Positions 1 to 7,982 of a DNA stretch of 64,000 bases are shown piece by piece; within the stretch, counting starts at the first letter, position 1; each line of letters begins with the position of its first letter. The notes beneath the pieces were generated by a model that was given only the letters and a program-made list of their open reading frames with translations, was not told the origin of the DNA and did no database searches. Made by a program: the position numbers and the translations under genes. This DNA is from Gammaproteobacteria bacterium (GTDB lineage: Bacteria; Pseudomonadota; Gammaproteobacteria; Steroidobacterales; GCA-2729495): assembly GCA_014337915.1 (NCBI GenBank), contig QUBU01000004.1, positions 1 through 64,000 on the forward strand. Reading direction: 5' to 3'.

Positions 1-107
1 CCTCCGGTGCCGGCGAGAGCCAGCCCATCGCCGACAACAAGACCGCCGATGGCCGCGCCCTCAACCGCCGCGTCGTGCTCAAGCGCACCGACTGCGACCA
101 GCCCTGA
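1..107 (+). CDS. OmpA-family protein, C-terminal end (partial)
   Basis: Only the last 34 codons are in the window; the gene starts upstream and stops with TGA at 105-107. The frame beginning at base 3 reads a Gly-Glu-Ser-Gln-Pro-Ile-Ala stretch, then Asn-Lys-Thr and Asp-Gly-Arg-Ala-Leu-Asn-Arg-Arg-Val. This is the usual end of an OmpA/MotB peptidoglycan-binding domain, in which the Asn and the Arg-Arg pair are highly conserved. Such proteins anchor the outer membrane to peptidoglycan. It lies 43 bases upstream of bufA1 on the same strand, so cotranscription is possible. The N-terminal domain cannot be seen, so the exact subtype is unknown. Confidence 0.75.
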   Translation, partial: SGAGESQPIADNKTADGRALNRRVVLKRTDCDQP

Positions 108-150
108 CGCGTACTCCCGGAATGACCACCCACGACAGGAGAGAGCCCTC

Positions 151-426
151 ATGACCAGCAAAGCGAACCTGATCTCCGCTGCCGTCACCGGCCTGATCGC
201 CATGGGCACGCTCGCCGTCAGCAGCGGCGCGGCTGCCGCCGACAGTGGCAGCAAGGAAAAGTGCTACGGCATCGCCAAGGCGGGCCAGAACGACTGCGCC
301 TCCAAGGCCCACGGCTGCCAGGGCCAGGCCAAGGTCGACAACGATCCGGGCGAATGGAAGTACGTGCCCAAGGGCGAGTGCACCAAGGCCGGCGGCAGCA
401 CGGAGCCTGGCAAGCAGGGCGCCTGA
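151..426 (+). CDS. bufA1: BufA1-type bufferin precursor (DUF2282)
   Basis: A 91-residue exported precursor. Residues 1-30 form a Sec-type signal peptide (basic start, hydrophobic core, Ala-rich end Gly-Ala-Ala-Ala-Ala-Asp). The mature part has four cysteines at 38, 49, 56 and 77 in [20 protein letters not shown] and KGEC contexts, the DUF2282/bufferin pattern. In described members the Cys residues are modified by the BufB/BufC enzyme pair, giving periplasmic copper-binding metallophores; this is family knowledge, not visible here. The ATG at 151 follows a GGAGAGAG ribosome site. An in-frame reading extends upstream to base 7, but it lacks coding character and would run through the OmpA gene in another frame. 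bufB follows after 12 bases. Confidence 0.85.
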   Translation: MTSKANLISAAVTGLIAMGTLAVSSGAAAADSGSKEKCYGIAKAGQNDCASKAHGCQGQAKVDNDPGEWKYVPKGECTKAGGSTEPGKQGA

Positions 427-438
427 TCGGCGCAGGCC

Positions 439-1302
439 GTGCCAGCGGCAACCAGCAGTTCGCGGCCGATCCCGGCCAGTGCCGGGATCGGGCTGCGAGC
501 CGCGCACCACGCCGACTTCCTGGAAGCACGACCCGACATTCCCTGGGTCGAGGTTCATAGCGAGAATTTCTTCGCCGACGGCGGCCGGCAGCTGCAGCTG
601 CTGGACACCATCCGCCACGACTATGGCCTGAGCCTGCATGGCGTCGGCCTCTCGCTCGGCTCGACGGATCCGCTCGACGGCGAGCACCTGCGCCGCCTGG
701 CGCGCCTGGTCAGGCGCGTCGAGCCCGCCCTGGTCTCGGAGCACGTGGCCTGGGGCTCGGTGGCGGGCACGTTCCTCAACGACCTGCTGCCGATGCCCTG
801 CACCAGCGAAGCGCTGGCACAGCTGGTGTCGCGGGTCGGCCAGGTTCAGGACCTCCTCGGGCGCCAGATCCTCGTCGAGAACGTGTCGAGCTACCTGCAG
901 TTCGCCGGCAACGAGATGACGGAATGGGAGTTCCTCGTGGCGCTGGCGCGCCGCGCCGGCTGCCTGCTGCTCCTCGACGTCAACAATATCTTCGTCAACG
1001 CCAGCAACCACGGCTTCGACCCGCTGGCCTACCTGGACGCGATCCCGCCGGAGCTGGTGGCCGAGTACCACATCGCCGGCCATAGCGTGGTAGCGGCAGC
1101 GGGCGAGACCCTGCTGGTGGACACACACGACGCCCCGGTCGCGGCCGCCGTCTGGCAGCTGTTCGCGGCCGCGCTGCTGCGCATCGGCAGGCGCCCGGTA
1201 CTGCTCGAGCGAGATGCCAGGCTGCCACCGCTGGCGGCGCTGATCGCGGAGGCGCGGCTTGCCGACCGGCTCATGGAGGCTGGCCGTGCCCGCGTTGCGT
1301 GA
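439..1302 (+). CDS. bufB: BufB, DUF692 multinuclear iron oxidase (MNIO)
   Basis: A 287-residue DUF692 protein with the family's usual length and TIM-barrel layout. Visible family motifs are GIGLRAAHHADFL near the N-terminus, WVEVHSENFF (His/Glu metal ligands), SLHGVGLSLG, SEHVAWGS, LVENVSSY, LLLDVNNIFVNA and EYHIAGH, which supply the His, Asp and Glu residues of the di/tri-iron centre. MNIO enzymes modify Cys residues of the bufferin precursor, converting them to thiooxazole-type groups in described cases. The start is a GTG; no better in-frame ATG lies nearby. It sits directly after bufA1 and its end overlaps bufC, as expected for a bufferin operon. Confidence 0.9.
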   Translation: MPAATSSSRPIPASAGIGLRAAHHADFLEARPDIPWVEVHSENFFADGGRQLQLLDTIRHDYGLSLHGVGLSLGSTDPLDGEHLRRLARLVRRVEPALVSEHVAWGSVAGTFLNDLLPMPCTSEALAQLVSRVGQVQDLLGRQILVENVSSYLQFAGNEMTEWEFLVALARRAGCLLLLDVNNIFVNASNHGFDPLAYLDAIPPELVAEYHIAGHSVVAAAGETLLVDTHDAPVAAAVWQLFAAALLRIGRRPVLLERDARLPPLAALIAEARLADRLMEAGRARVA

Positions 1303-2110
1303 GCTGCAGCGTGACATCGTCGCGGTGATGCTGAACCGGGCGGAGCCGGCGACCCTGGTCTGCCACCTGCAGCCGGCGATCGACCTGGCGCGACGCATCG
1401 GCGTCTATCGCGTCAATACCCGGGAGAATTTCGCCACGGCACTCGAGGCCGCCTTTCCGGTGCTGGCCGGGCAGATGGGCGGCACGGAGTTCCGGCGCAT
1501 GGCATGGAGCTACCAGCGCCATCACCCCTCTCCCTCAGGAAATCTCTTCGAGACCGGTCGTGCCCTGCCTGGGTTCCTTGCCAAAGCGCTGGCCGGTTCC
1601 GTCGATGCCTGGCTGGCGGAACTGGCGCGGCTGGAATGGGCGGTACAGGAAGCCATGACCGCCGCCGACAGCGGCGAGCAATTCGATCCGGCGGTGATCG
1701 CCGGCATGGCAGCCGAGGCACGCAGCCAGCTGCGGCTGGTCCTGCACCCGTCGGTGCGCCTGCTGGCCCTGGATTACCCCTGCTTCGACAGCTGGCGCAG
1801 CCACCAGCAGGGCGGTCGTGCCGACGCACCCGCCAGGGCATGTGCCGAGCATCTGCTGGTAAGGCGCGCCAGCGACGGCGTCGAACTGCACCGGCTGGAC
1901 CCGGCCGGTTTCCTCTGCCTGTCCAGGCTGGCTGCGGGCGCCACGCTGGCCGAGGCGATGGCCGCACTCGAATACCAGGCAGGTGCTGCCGATGCCGCCG
2001 CTGGACTGGCCCGCTGGGCCGCGGACGACATCATCATTGGCACGCTATGCCCGCCGTCGACGGGCGAGCCTGCGACATTGCCGGGCGATGGCCCGGGCGG
2101 GAACCGCTAG
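1286..2110 (+). CDS. bufC: BufC, HvfC/BufC family MNIO partner (DUF2063)
   Basis: A 274-residue protein of the DUF2063 (HvfC/BufC N-terminal) family. The N-terminus has LRELQRDIVAVML, then IGVYRVNTRENFATALEAAFPVL and RRMAWSYQRHHPSPSGNLFETG, the hallmarks of the family domain that recognises the precursor leader and presents it to BufB. The C-terminal half, with LLVRRASDGVELHRLD, is a RRE-like accessory part by family knowledge. The GTG at 1286 is chosen because GGAGG lies 6 bases upstream; it overlaps bufB by 17 bases, which suggests translational coupling. A longer reading from TTG 1259 is less likely. The stop falls in a CTAG shared with the convergent gene at 2107. Confidence 0.85.
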   Translation: MPALRELQRDIVAVMLNRAEPATLVCHLQPAIDLARRIGVYRVNTRENFATALEAAFPVLAGQMGGTEFRRMAWSYQRHHPSPSGNLFETGRALPGFLAKALAGSVDAWLAELARLEWAVQEAMTAADSGEQFDPAVIAGMAAEARSQLRLVLHPSVRLLALDYPCFDSWRSHQQGGRADAPARACAEHLLVRRASDGVELHRLDPAGFLCLSRLAAGATLAEAMAALEYQAGAADAAAGLARWAADDIIIGTLCPPSTGEPATLPGDGPGGNR

Positions 2111-2388
2111 GCCTGGCGGCCGCGCGTCTCCGCGTAGACCACGGGGACGCCTTTGTGGCGTGCATAGGCTTCCGCCAGGTTCAGGGCTGCATCGTGGCTC
2201 TCCAGCAGGCCGCCGAACAGCCGGCGAAACCGCCAGCCACCCGTCTGCTCCGCACCGCAGGCCTGGCTCAGGACGCGCTCGATAACCGTGAAAACGCCGG
2301 TGGCCTCGTCACCCTGGCAGGAGACGCGCAGGAAGTCGTCACCGGCCTCGGTGGGGTCCTGGTCACGAATCACACGTACCTTGCTCAC
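2107..2388 (-). CDS. Small cytoplasmic protein of unknown function
   Basis: A 93-residue protein with no signal peptide or membrane segment. It reads as an alpha/beta domain: VRVIRD, then DDFLRVSCQGDEATGVFTVIERVLSQACG, a basic WRFRRLFGG and a helix ending in VPVVYAETRGRQA. I do not recognise the family. The GTG at 2388 (MSKVRV...) is preferred over an upstream reading to 2463 whose extra residues look like untranslated sequence. It converges on bufC and shares the CTAG stop. The two Cys residues and the buf neighbourhood are suggestive of nothing firm. Confidence 0.55.
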   Translation of the reverse strand: MSKVRVIRDQDPTEAGDDFLRVSCQGDEATGVFTVIERVLSQACGAEQTGGWRFRRLFGGLLESHDAALNLAEAYARHKGVPVVYAETRGRQA

Positions 2389-2541
2389 TGTCGTCCGCCT
2401 TCCGGATCCAAGTGCCACGACAGGAACCAAGCAGGAGGCGTACCACGCGACATAAGCCGGCAACGGTGGCGCAATGGGCCGGGATTAAGTCCGCAGGGGT
2501 GACGTGGCAGGTCACTTCCTGACGCGCTTGGCCTCGGCCCG

Positions 2542-3036
2542 TCAGCCGATGATGACCGGCGCGTCCGGCAGTTCGTTGCGATCACCCGCCCCTGGAGGGA
2601 AATGGCGCCCGATCAGGGCCGAGACCGCGGCCACGCCGGCCACCGCCCCCGCCTCGAAGCGTCCCTCGTGGAATTTGGCTTCCATGAGCCGGCAGACGGC
2701 CGCCCATTCGCCCGCCGAGACCCGGCCGGTGAACCCCCGGTCGGCAACGATGTGGATGGAGTGACCGGCAAGCAGAACATAGATGAGTACGCCGTTGTTG
2801 CCCGCCGTGTCCCAGATGCGCAGCTGCGAGAACAGTTCCAGGGCCCGGCGCCGGCCGGCATCCGGGTGCCGCAGGTCCGCGAGGTTCAGGCAGGTCTCGA
2901 TGGCGAACCGGATCTCGCCGCCATGCTGGCGTTCGGCGGCCTCGATGGCCGCCGTGATCGCCGCCAGGCTTGCCGGCGGAAACCGCCGGTGCAGCAACCA
3001 GCGGGGCGTGAGCAGGTGACCGAGTGCAGGGTGCAT
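2542..3036 (-). CDS. TPM-domain protein, short form
   Basis: A 164-residue TPM (TLP18.3/Psb32/MOLO-1) domain protein. It starts with MHPALGHLLTPRW and carries IEAAERQHGGEIRFAIET, LFSQLRIWDTAGNNGVLIYVLLA, HIVADRGF and WAAVCRLMEAKFHEGRFEAG, the standard TPM pattern. There is no signal peptide, so it is probably cytoplasmic or membrane-peripheral. The ATG at 3036 lies 4 bases after the stop of the larger TPM gene; a longer reading to 3138 would run through that gene in another frame. It is the last gene of the LemA-TPM-TPM operon, a common arrangement whose role is thought to be envelope protein quality control or membrane maintenance. Confidence 0.8.
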   Translation of the reverse strand: MHPALGHLLTPRWLLHRRFPPASLAAITAAIEAAERQHGGEIRFAIETCLNLADLRHPDAGRRRALELFSQLRIWDTAGNNGVLIYVLLAGHSIHIVADRGFTGRVSAGEWAAVCRLMEAKFHEGRFEAGAVAGVAAVSALIGRHFPPGAGDRNELPDAPVIIG

Positions 3037-3040
3037 GCGC

Positions 3041-3889
3041 CTACCAGCGTCCCGAGGAGCCGCCGCCGCCGAAGCTGCCGCCACCACCGCTGAAGCCGCC
3101 GCCCCCGCCGCTGCCGAAGCCGCCACCACCCCAGCCACGTCCTCCCGGGCTGACCCAGCCGCCGGTGCCAGCCCGCGAAACCAGCGTCAGCAGGAACGCG
3201 GCCAGTGCCGCGAGCAGTGCCAGCGCCAGGGCACCGGCCAGCAGCCAGGCCAGCCCGCCGGCCAGCAGTCCGGTCGCCAATGCACCGCCCAGTTGCCCCA
3301 GCATGCGCTTGAGTACCGCGCCAAAGGTGACCGTGAATATGAACAACACCGGAAGCAACGGCACCAGCGCCTCGATCTCCCCGGCCGGACGCGCGGCCTG
3401 CGGCTCCGGCAACGGCTCGCCGTCGATCACCGCCAGGAGCCGGTCGACTCCCGCATCGATGCCGCCGGCGAAATCGCCCGCACGAAAACGCGGCAGGATG
3501 ACCTCGTCGATGATGCGGTGGGCCGTGGCATCGGGCAGCACGCCCTCGAGCCCGTAGCCGACCTCGATGCGCAGCGCCCGGTCATCCTTCGCGACCAGCA
3601 GCAGCACACCGTCGTCGATGCCCTTGCGGCCGAGCTTCCAGGCCTCGGCGACGCGGATGCCGTACTGCTCGATGGTTTCCGGCCGGGTGCTGGGCACCAG
3701 CAGCACGGCCAGCTGGGCGCCCCTGCGCTGCTCGAACGCCGCGAGCTTCTGTTCCAGAGCGCTGGCCTGGGCCGCATCCAGCGTGCCGGTGAGGTCCGTG
3801 ACCCGGGCGCGTAACGGTGGCACCGCCACATCGGCCAGCGCCAGGCCGGCTACCAGCAACAGGACCAGCAGCGGCGAGAGGCGGCTCAC
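3041..3889 (-). CDS. YgcG-type TPM-domain membrane protein
   Basis: A 282-residue protein with an N-terminal signal peptide (residues 1-20), a TPM domain (about 25-150, with VTDLTGTLDAAQASALEQKLAAFE, LAVLLVPST, DDGVLLLVAKDDRALRIEVGYGLEG), two hydrophobic segments (about 170-240) and a Gly/Ser-rich tail ending GSFGGGGSSGRW. This is the classic YgcG organisation. It starts with GTG at 3889 inside the lemA stop region (GTGA overlap), showing coupling to lemA. TPM/LemA pairs are widespread; a phosphatase or scaffold role has been suggested, but the function in this organism is not shown by the sequence. Confidence 0.88.
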   Translation of the reverse strand: MSRLSPLLVLLLVAGLALADVAVPPLRARVTDLTGTLDAAQASALEQKLAAFEQRRGAQLAVLLVPSTRPETIEQYGIRVAEAWKLGRKGIDDGVLLLVAKDDRALRIEVGYGLEGVLPDATAHRIIDEVILPRFRAGDFAGGIDAGVDRLLAVIDGEPLPEPQAARPAGEIEALVPLLPVLFIFTVTFGAVLKRMLGQLGGALATGLLAGGLAWLLAGALALALLAALAAFLLTLVSRAGTGGWVSPGGRGWGGGGFGSGGGGGFSGGGGSFGGGGSSGRW

Positions 3890-4488
3890 TGGGTCTGGAA
3901 CTTGACCTCGGGCGGCCGGGAAATCTCCGCCTCGTTCTGCACGGTGAAGCCCGGCTTCACCGCGAAGCCGAACAGCATCGCCGTGAGGTTCGAGGGGAAC
4001 TGGCGCACGGTGGTGTTGTAGGCCTGGACGGCGGCGATGTAGCGGTTGCGCGCCACCGCGATGCGGTTCTCGGTGCCCTCGAGCTGGGCCTGCAGGTCAC
4101 GGAAATTCTGGTCGGACTTCAGGTTCGGATACTGCTCGGCCACCACCAGCAGCCGCGACAGCGCACCGCTGAGCTCACCCTGGGCCTGCTGGAACTTCTC
4201 GAAGGCGGCCGGATCGTCGATCAGCTCTGGCGTGACCTGCAGCGAGCCGACGCGGGAGCGCGCCTCGGTAACGCGCGTCAGCACCTCGCGTTCCTGCTGC
4301 GCAAAGCCTTCGACGGTGCGCACCAGGTTCGGGATCAGGTCGGCGCGACGCTGGTACTGGTTGAGGACATCGGCCCAGGCCGCCTTGACCTGCTCGTCGC
4401 CCGATTGCAGGGTGTTGTAGCCACAACCCGACAGCAGGCTGGCCATGGCGGCCAGCACCAGCATCCAGCCCGGAAACTTGCAAACCAT
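3886..4488 (-). CDS. lemA: LemA-family lipoprotein
   Basis: A 200-residue LemA protein with a lipobox (LLSG then Cys22), so it is probably anchored to a membrane by lipidation rather than by a plain signal anchor. The body is helical: VKAAWADVLNQYQRRADLIPNLVRTVEGFAQQE, LDDPAAFEKFQQAQGELSGALSRLLVVAEQYPNLKS, RNRYIAAVQAYNTTVRQFPSNL, all typical of LemA. The ATG at 4488 has GAGGC 6-10 bases upstream. It leads a three-gene operon with the two TPM genes. The family role is poorly known. Confidence 0.9.
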   Translation of the reverse strand: MVCKFPGWMLVLAAMASLLSGCGYNTLQSGDEQVKAAWADVLNQYQRRADLIPNLVRTVEGFAQQEREVLTRVTEARSRVGSLQVTPELIDDPAAFEKFQQAQGELSGALSRLLVVAEQYPNLKSDQNFRDLQAQLEGTENRIAVARNRYIAAVQAYNTTVRQFPSNLTAMLFGFAVKPGFTVQNEAEISRPPEVKFQTQ

Positions 4489-4546
4489 GCGCTGCCTCCG
4501 CTACGGTCACTGAATCAGGGACCAGTCCCGCATAAGCCGCCGCCCG

Positions 4547-4954
4547 TCAGGGCATGCGGATCTTGCCGCCACCGGGCATGCCACCCATTCCGCCCAGCTG
4601 GCCCGCCGCACCGGCATCGGGGACGATGATCGACGACGCAGCGTCGCGGCGCATTTCCTCGAGCCGCTCCATGGTCTGCTGGAGCGCCAGCTTGGCGCCA
4701 TCCCCGAACTTGCCGGCGGCTTCCTGCAGGCTCGCCGCCTCGATCTCGAAGGACAGCGGCAGGGCACCAGCCGCGGTCAGGATCTGTGTCTGGCCGATGT
4801 AAAGCACGGCCCTGGCGGGGTCGGGACGCCCCATGGCGTCCACCGGGGACAGCCGCTGGATGGTCCCCACGCGGCGGTCGGTGAAGACTTCCTCCAGGTA
4901 GAGGTCGTCACTGCTCATTTGCGGATCCACGCCGCGGTTCTGTCTGTCGATCAT
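4547..4954 (-). CDS. Cytoplasmic protein of unknown function, Gly/Met-rich tail
   Basis: A 135-residue protein with no signal or membrane segment. It has an acidic start (SSDDLYLEEVFTDRRVG), a beta-rich middle (GTIQRLSPVDAMG, VLYIGQTQILTAAGALPLSFEIEA), a helix with LQQTMERLEEMRRDAA, and a tail GQLGGMGGMPGGGKIRMP. The ATG at 4954 has GGAG 6 bases upstream; an alternative start at 4918 would give 123 residues. A much longer open reading continues upstream on this strand, but only because the opposite strand is GC-rich coding sequence. I do not recognise the family. It precedes the lemA operon on the same strand, 58 bases away, and may be cotranscribed. Confidence 0.6.
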   Translation of the reverse strand: MIDRQNRGVDPQMSSDDLYLEEVFTDRRVGTIQRLSPVDAMGRPDPARAVLYIGQTQILTAAGALPLSFEIEAASLQEAAGKFGDGAKLALQQTMERLEEMRRDAASSIIVPDAGAAGQLGGMGGMPGGGKIRMP

Positions 4955-5320
4955 GATGCTCCGGCCTCGGACGAGGACTGGTCGAGGGCGAAGGTTAGCA
5001 CGCCCGCCCCACCGGGGCTGCCCCTGGCGGCGGCGCAGCAGGCGCATGGCGGCCCGGGGCCGGCCACCCCCCTTCCCCGCCGCTGGGCGGAACCTTAGAA
5101 TGCGCCACCCAACGAGACCTGAATCCGGCAATAAGTGGTCATGCAGGACCGGTGCAGGCTGACCGGCGGCGAGTTGACCAGCGCATAAGGCGATCCCGAA
5201 CCCGCGAAAAATCCACAGGCCGTGTCCCCGGGGCACCGACGGCCTGACTGCGACCGCGCCACCTGGCCGGAACGCTGGCGACCCGTGCCCCATCGGCTCT
5301 GCAGAGAGGCGAATGGCTGT
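4955..5320. other. Divergent intergenic region without a gene
   Basis: 366 bases between the small unknown gene (minus strand) and the glucan synthase (plus strand). It must hold the promoters for both, but I see no convincing -35/-10 pair with good spacing. It contains GC-rich tracts (4980-5080) and a slightly AT-richer part (5110-5215). No RNA gene, repeat or intact short coding frame with a ribosome site was recognised. Confidence 0.5.
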
Positions 5321-7960
5321 ATGCCACGACGGACCGTCCCGATAGTTGCTTTCGTAGTCCTGATGAATCTCGGCGTCTGGGCCTGGGTCAACCGGCCGCA
5401 GGACGAGGCCGCCTGGAGCGGCGTGCTGCGCGGCGTGTCGTTCTCGCCCTACCAGGCCAAGGAAGACCCGCTCGCCAACCGCTTCCCGACCACCCAGGAG
5501 ATCGACCGCGACCTGCAGGTCGTCGCCAGCCGCGTCTCGCGCGTGCGCACCTACTCGTCGCTCGACGGCATGGAGCAGATCCCTGCGCTGGCGAAGAAGT
5601 ACGGGCTCAAGGTGACCGCCGGCGCCTGGCTCGACACCCGCACCGAGCGCAACGAGCGCGAGCTGCGCAACCTGGTGCGCAACGCGCGCAACCAGTCGAA
5701 CATCGAGCGAGTCATCGTCGGCAACGAGACCATCCTGCGCGGGGACTTCAAGCCGGCCGAACTCGCCCGGATCCTCCACAAGGTGCGCGGACAGGTCCGC
5801 CAGCCGGTGAGCACCGCCGAACCCTGGCACGTCTGGATCCGCTACCCGGAACTGGCGAAGGAAGTCGACTTCATCGCCGCGCACATCCTGCCGTACTGGG
5901 AGGGTGTACCGGCCGACCAGGCCCTGAAATTCACCGTTGAACGCTACGACCAGCTGCGCAAGGCGTTTCCCGACAAGCCCATCCTGATCGCCGAAGTCGG
6001 CTGGCCGAGCCACGGCAACCGCCGCGAGCAGGCGGTGGCCTCGCAGGTCAACCAGGCGCGCTTCCTGCGCCGCTTCCTCAATACCGCCGACACGCGCGGC
6101 ATGGACTACTTCATCATGGAGGCCTTCGACCAGCCGTGGAAGCGCGGCATCGAAGGCACGGTGGGCGCCTACTGGGGCCTGCTGGACGCCGACCGCAACC
6201 CGAAATTCGCCATGAGCGGGCCGGTCGTGGAGAACAGCTGGTGGCCGGCGCAGGCCGCCTTCGCCGTGCTGCTCGCGCTGCTGCCGATGATCTGGTTCGT
6301 GATGCGCTGGCAGCACCTGCGCAGCCAGGGCCGGCTGTTCTTTGCGTTCCTGATCCAGGCGGCAACCTCACTGGTCACCTGGGCGGCATTCGTGCCATTC
6401 ACCGAGTACATGAGCGCCGGCGCCACCTTCATGTGGAGCGTGCTGCTGCCCGCCCAGCTGCTGATCGTGCTGGTGATGCTGGTCAATGGCCTCGAACTCA
6501 CGGAGATGACCTGGACGCGCAGGATGCGCCGCCAGTTCCGCCCGCTCCCCGCCAGCGAGGCCAGCCACTTCCCGAAGGTCTCGATCCACGTCGCGATCTG
6601 CAACGAGCCGCCGCAGCTCGTCATCGAGACGCTCGACAGCCTCGCGCGGCTCGATTACCCGGACTTCGAGGTCCTGGTGATCGACAACAACAGCCGTGAC
6701 GACAGCAGCTGGAAGCCGGTGCAGGCCCACTGTGGCCAGCTCGGCCCGCGATTCCGCTTCTTCACGCTGGGCAAGTGGCCCGGCTTCAAGGCTGGGGCAC
6801 TGAATTTCGGCCTGACGCAGACGGCGGCCGATGCAGAGGTCGTCGCCGTGGTCGATGCCGACTATGTCGTCGAACGCGACTGGCTGGCCAGGCTCGCGCC
6901 CTACTTCGACGACCCGACGGTCGGCTTCGTGCAGGCACCGCAGGATCACCGCGACTGGCAGCACGACCGCTTCCAGGAACTCTGCAACTTCGAGTACAGC
7001 GGCTTCTTCCACATCGGTATGGTCCATCGCAACGAACGTGATGCCATCATCCAGCACGGCACCATGACCATGATCCGCAAGGCAGCCCTGACCGGCCTCG
7101 GCGGCTGGGCCGAGTGGTGTATCTGCGAGGATGCGGAGCTTGGCCTGCGGCTGATGTCCAACGGCTACCGCTCGGTATACGTGAACCACGTCTTCGGCCG
7201 CGGCCTCACCGCCCAGACCTTTGCCGGCTACAAGGGCCAGCGCTACCGCTGGGCCTACGGCGCGGTGCAGATCCTCAAGCGCTACTGGCGCAACCTGCTG
7301 CCCTGGGCGCGCGGGTCGCTGACCGCCGGACAGCGGTTCCATTTCCTCACCGGCTGGGCGCCCTGGTTCGCCGACGGGCTGCAGCTGCTGTTCACGGTGG
7401 CGGCGCTGTTCTGGACCGTGGGTCTGCTCGCCGCACCGCGTGCCTTCGAGTTCCCCATCGCCGCGTTCCTGGTGCCGAGCATCGGCATGTTCGCGTTCAA
7501 GATGGTCCACTCGCTGTGGCTGTACACGCTGCACGTGCCGAGCAGCTGGCGCCAGCGCCTTGGTGCCGCCGCGGCGGCCACGGCGCTGACCCACAGCATT
7601 GCCCGCGCCATGCTCAAGGGGATGTACACCTCCAATGCGCCGTTCTTCCGCACGCCGAAGGCCGAGGACAAGCCCGCCGTGGTGCGTGCCATCGTCGCGG
7701 CCCGGGAGGAATCGCTGATCCTGCTGGGCCTGTGGATTGCCGCGGTGGCGGTCGCCACCCGGTACGGCATCGGCTACATCGAGGTCCAGCTCTGGGTCGC
7801 CGTGCTGATGGTGCAGTCGGTGCCCTACATCGCGGCGCTGTACCTGTCGCTGATGAATGCCCGGCCGACGCCGCAGCGGCTGCCCGCTGCTGCCGCCGAA
7901 CCGAAGGCCGCGGCCATCGCGGCGGATGCCATCGAGGGCGTGGACCGCCAGCCTGCCTGA
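5321..7960 (+). CDS. ndvB: NdvB-like beta-glucan synthase: GH17 + GT2 fusion
   Basis: An 879-residue membrane protein. After an N-terminal membrane segment (about 6-23) comes a periplasmic GH17-type domain (about 35-300). Both GH17 catalytic glutamates are visible, in VGNE (about residue 135) and AEVGWPS (about 225). Two to three membrane segments (about 310-400) lead to a processive GT2 domain (about 425-700) with DNNSRDD, VDADY (DxD), CEDAELGLRL and the QGQRYRW motif. More membrane helices close the C-terminus. The arrangement matches NdvB proteins that make cyclic beta-1,3-glucans for osmotic adaptation and biofilm; the GH17 part may act as a transglycosylase that branches or cyclises the chain. 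The ATG at 5321 is chosen over a GTG at 5222 because it opens the membrane anchor directly. Confidence 0.85.
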   Translation: MPRRTVPIVAFVVLMNLGVWAWVNRPQDEAAWSGVLRGVSFSPYQAKEDPLANRFPTTQEIDRDLQVVASRVSRVRTYSSLDGMEQIPALAKKYGLKVTAGAWLDTRTERNERELRNLVRNARNQSNIERVIVGNETILRGDFKPAELARILHKVRGQVRQPVSTAEPWHVWIRYPELAKEVDFIAAHILPYWEGVPADQALKFTVERYDQLRKAFPDKPILIAEVGWPSHGNRREQAVASQVNQARFLRRFLNTADTRGMDYFIMEAFDQPWKRGIEGTVGAYWGLLDADRNPKFAMSGPVVENSWWPAQAAFAVLLALLPMIWFVMRWQHLRSQGRLFFAFLIQAATSLVTWAAFVPFTEYMSAGATFMWSVLLPAQLLIVLVMLVNGLELTEMTWTRRMRRQFRPLPASEASHFPKVSIHVAICNEPPQLVIETLDSLARLDYPDFEVLVIDNNSRDDSSWKPVQAHCGQLGPRFRFFTLGKWPGFKAGALNFGLTQTAADAEVVAVVDADYVVERDWLARLAPYFDDPTVGFVQAPQDHRDWQHDRFQELCNFEYSGFFHIGMVHRNERDAIIQHGTMTMIRKAALTGLGGWAEWCICEDAELGLRLMSNGYRSVYVNHVFGRGLTAQTFAGYKGQRYRWAYGAVQILKRYWRNLLPWARGSLTAGQRFHFLTGWAPWFADGLQLLFTVAALFWTVGLLAAPRAFEFPIAAFLVPSIGMFAFKMVHSLWLYTLHVPSSWRQRLGAAAAATALTHSIARAMLKGMYTSNAPFFRTPKAEDKPAVVRAIVAAREESLILLGLWIAAVAVATRYGIGYIEVQLWVAVLMVQSVPYIAALYLSLMNARPTPQRLPAAAAEPKAAAIAADAIEGVDRQPA

Positions 7961-7982
7961 ACCTGAGCGTGAGCCCGTGCCC

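Noticed and set aside
79-1398. 439-codon minus-strand reading opposite bufA1/bufB
   Set aside because: It lies antisense to clear buf genes. Stop-poor readings are expected in such GC-rich DNA; it has no domain signature or ribosome site.
4955-6316. Long upstream extension of the small unknown minus-strand gene
   Set aside because: The extension runs antisense to the GH17 part of the glucan synthase, and a good ribosome site marks the ATG at 4954.
6368-7594. 408-codon minus-strand reading inside the glucan synthase
   Set aside because: Antisense to conserved GT2 motifs; composition is that of a shadow frame rich in Arg, Gln and His.
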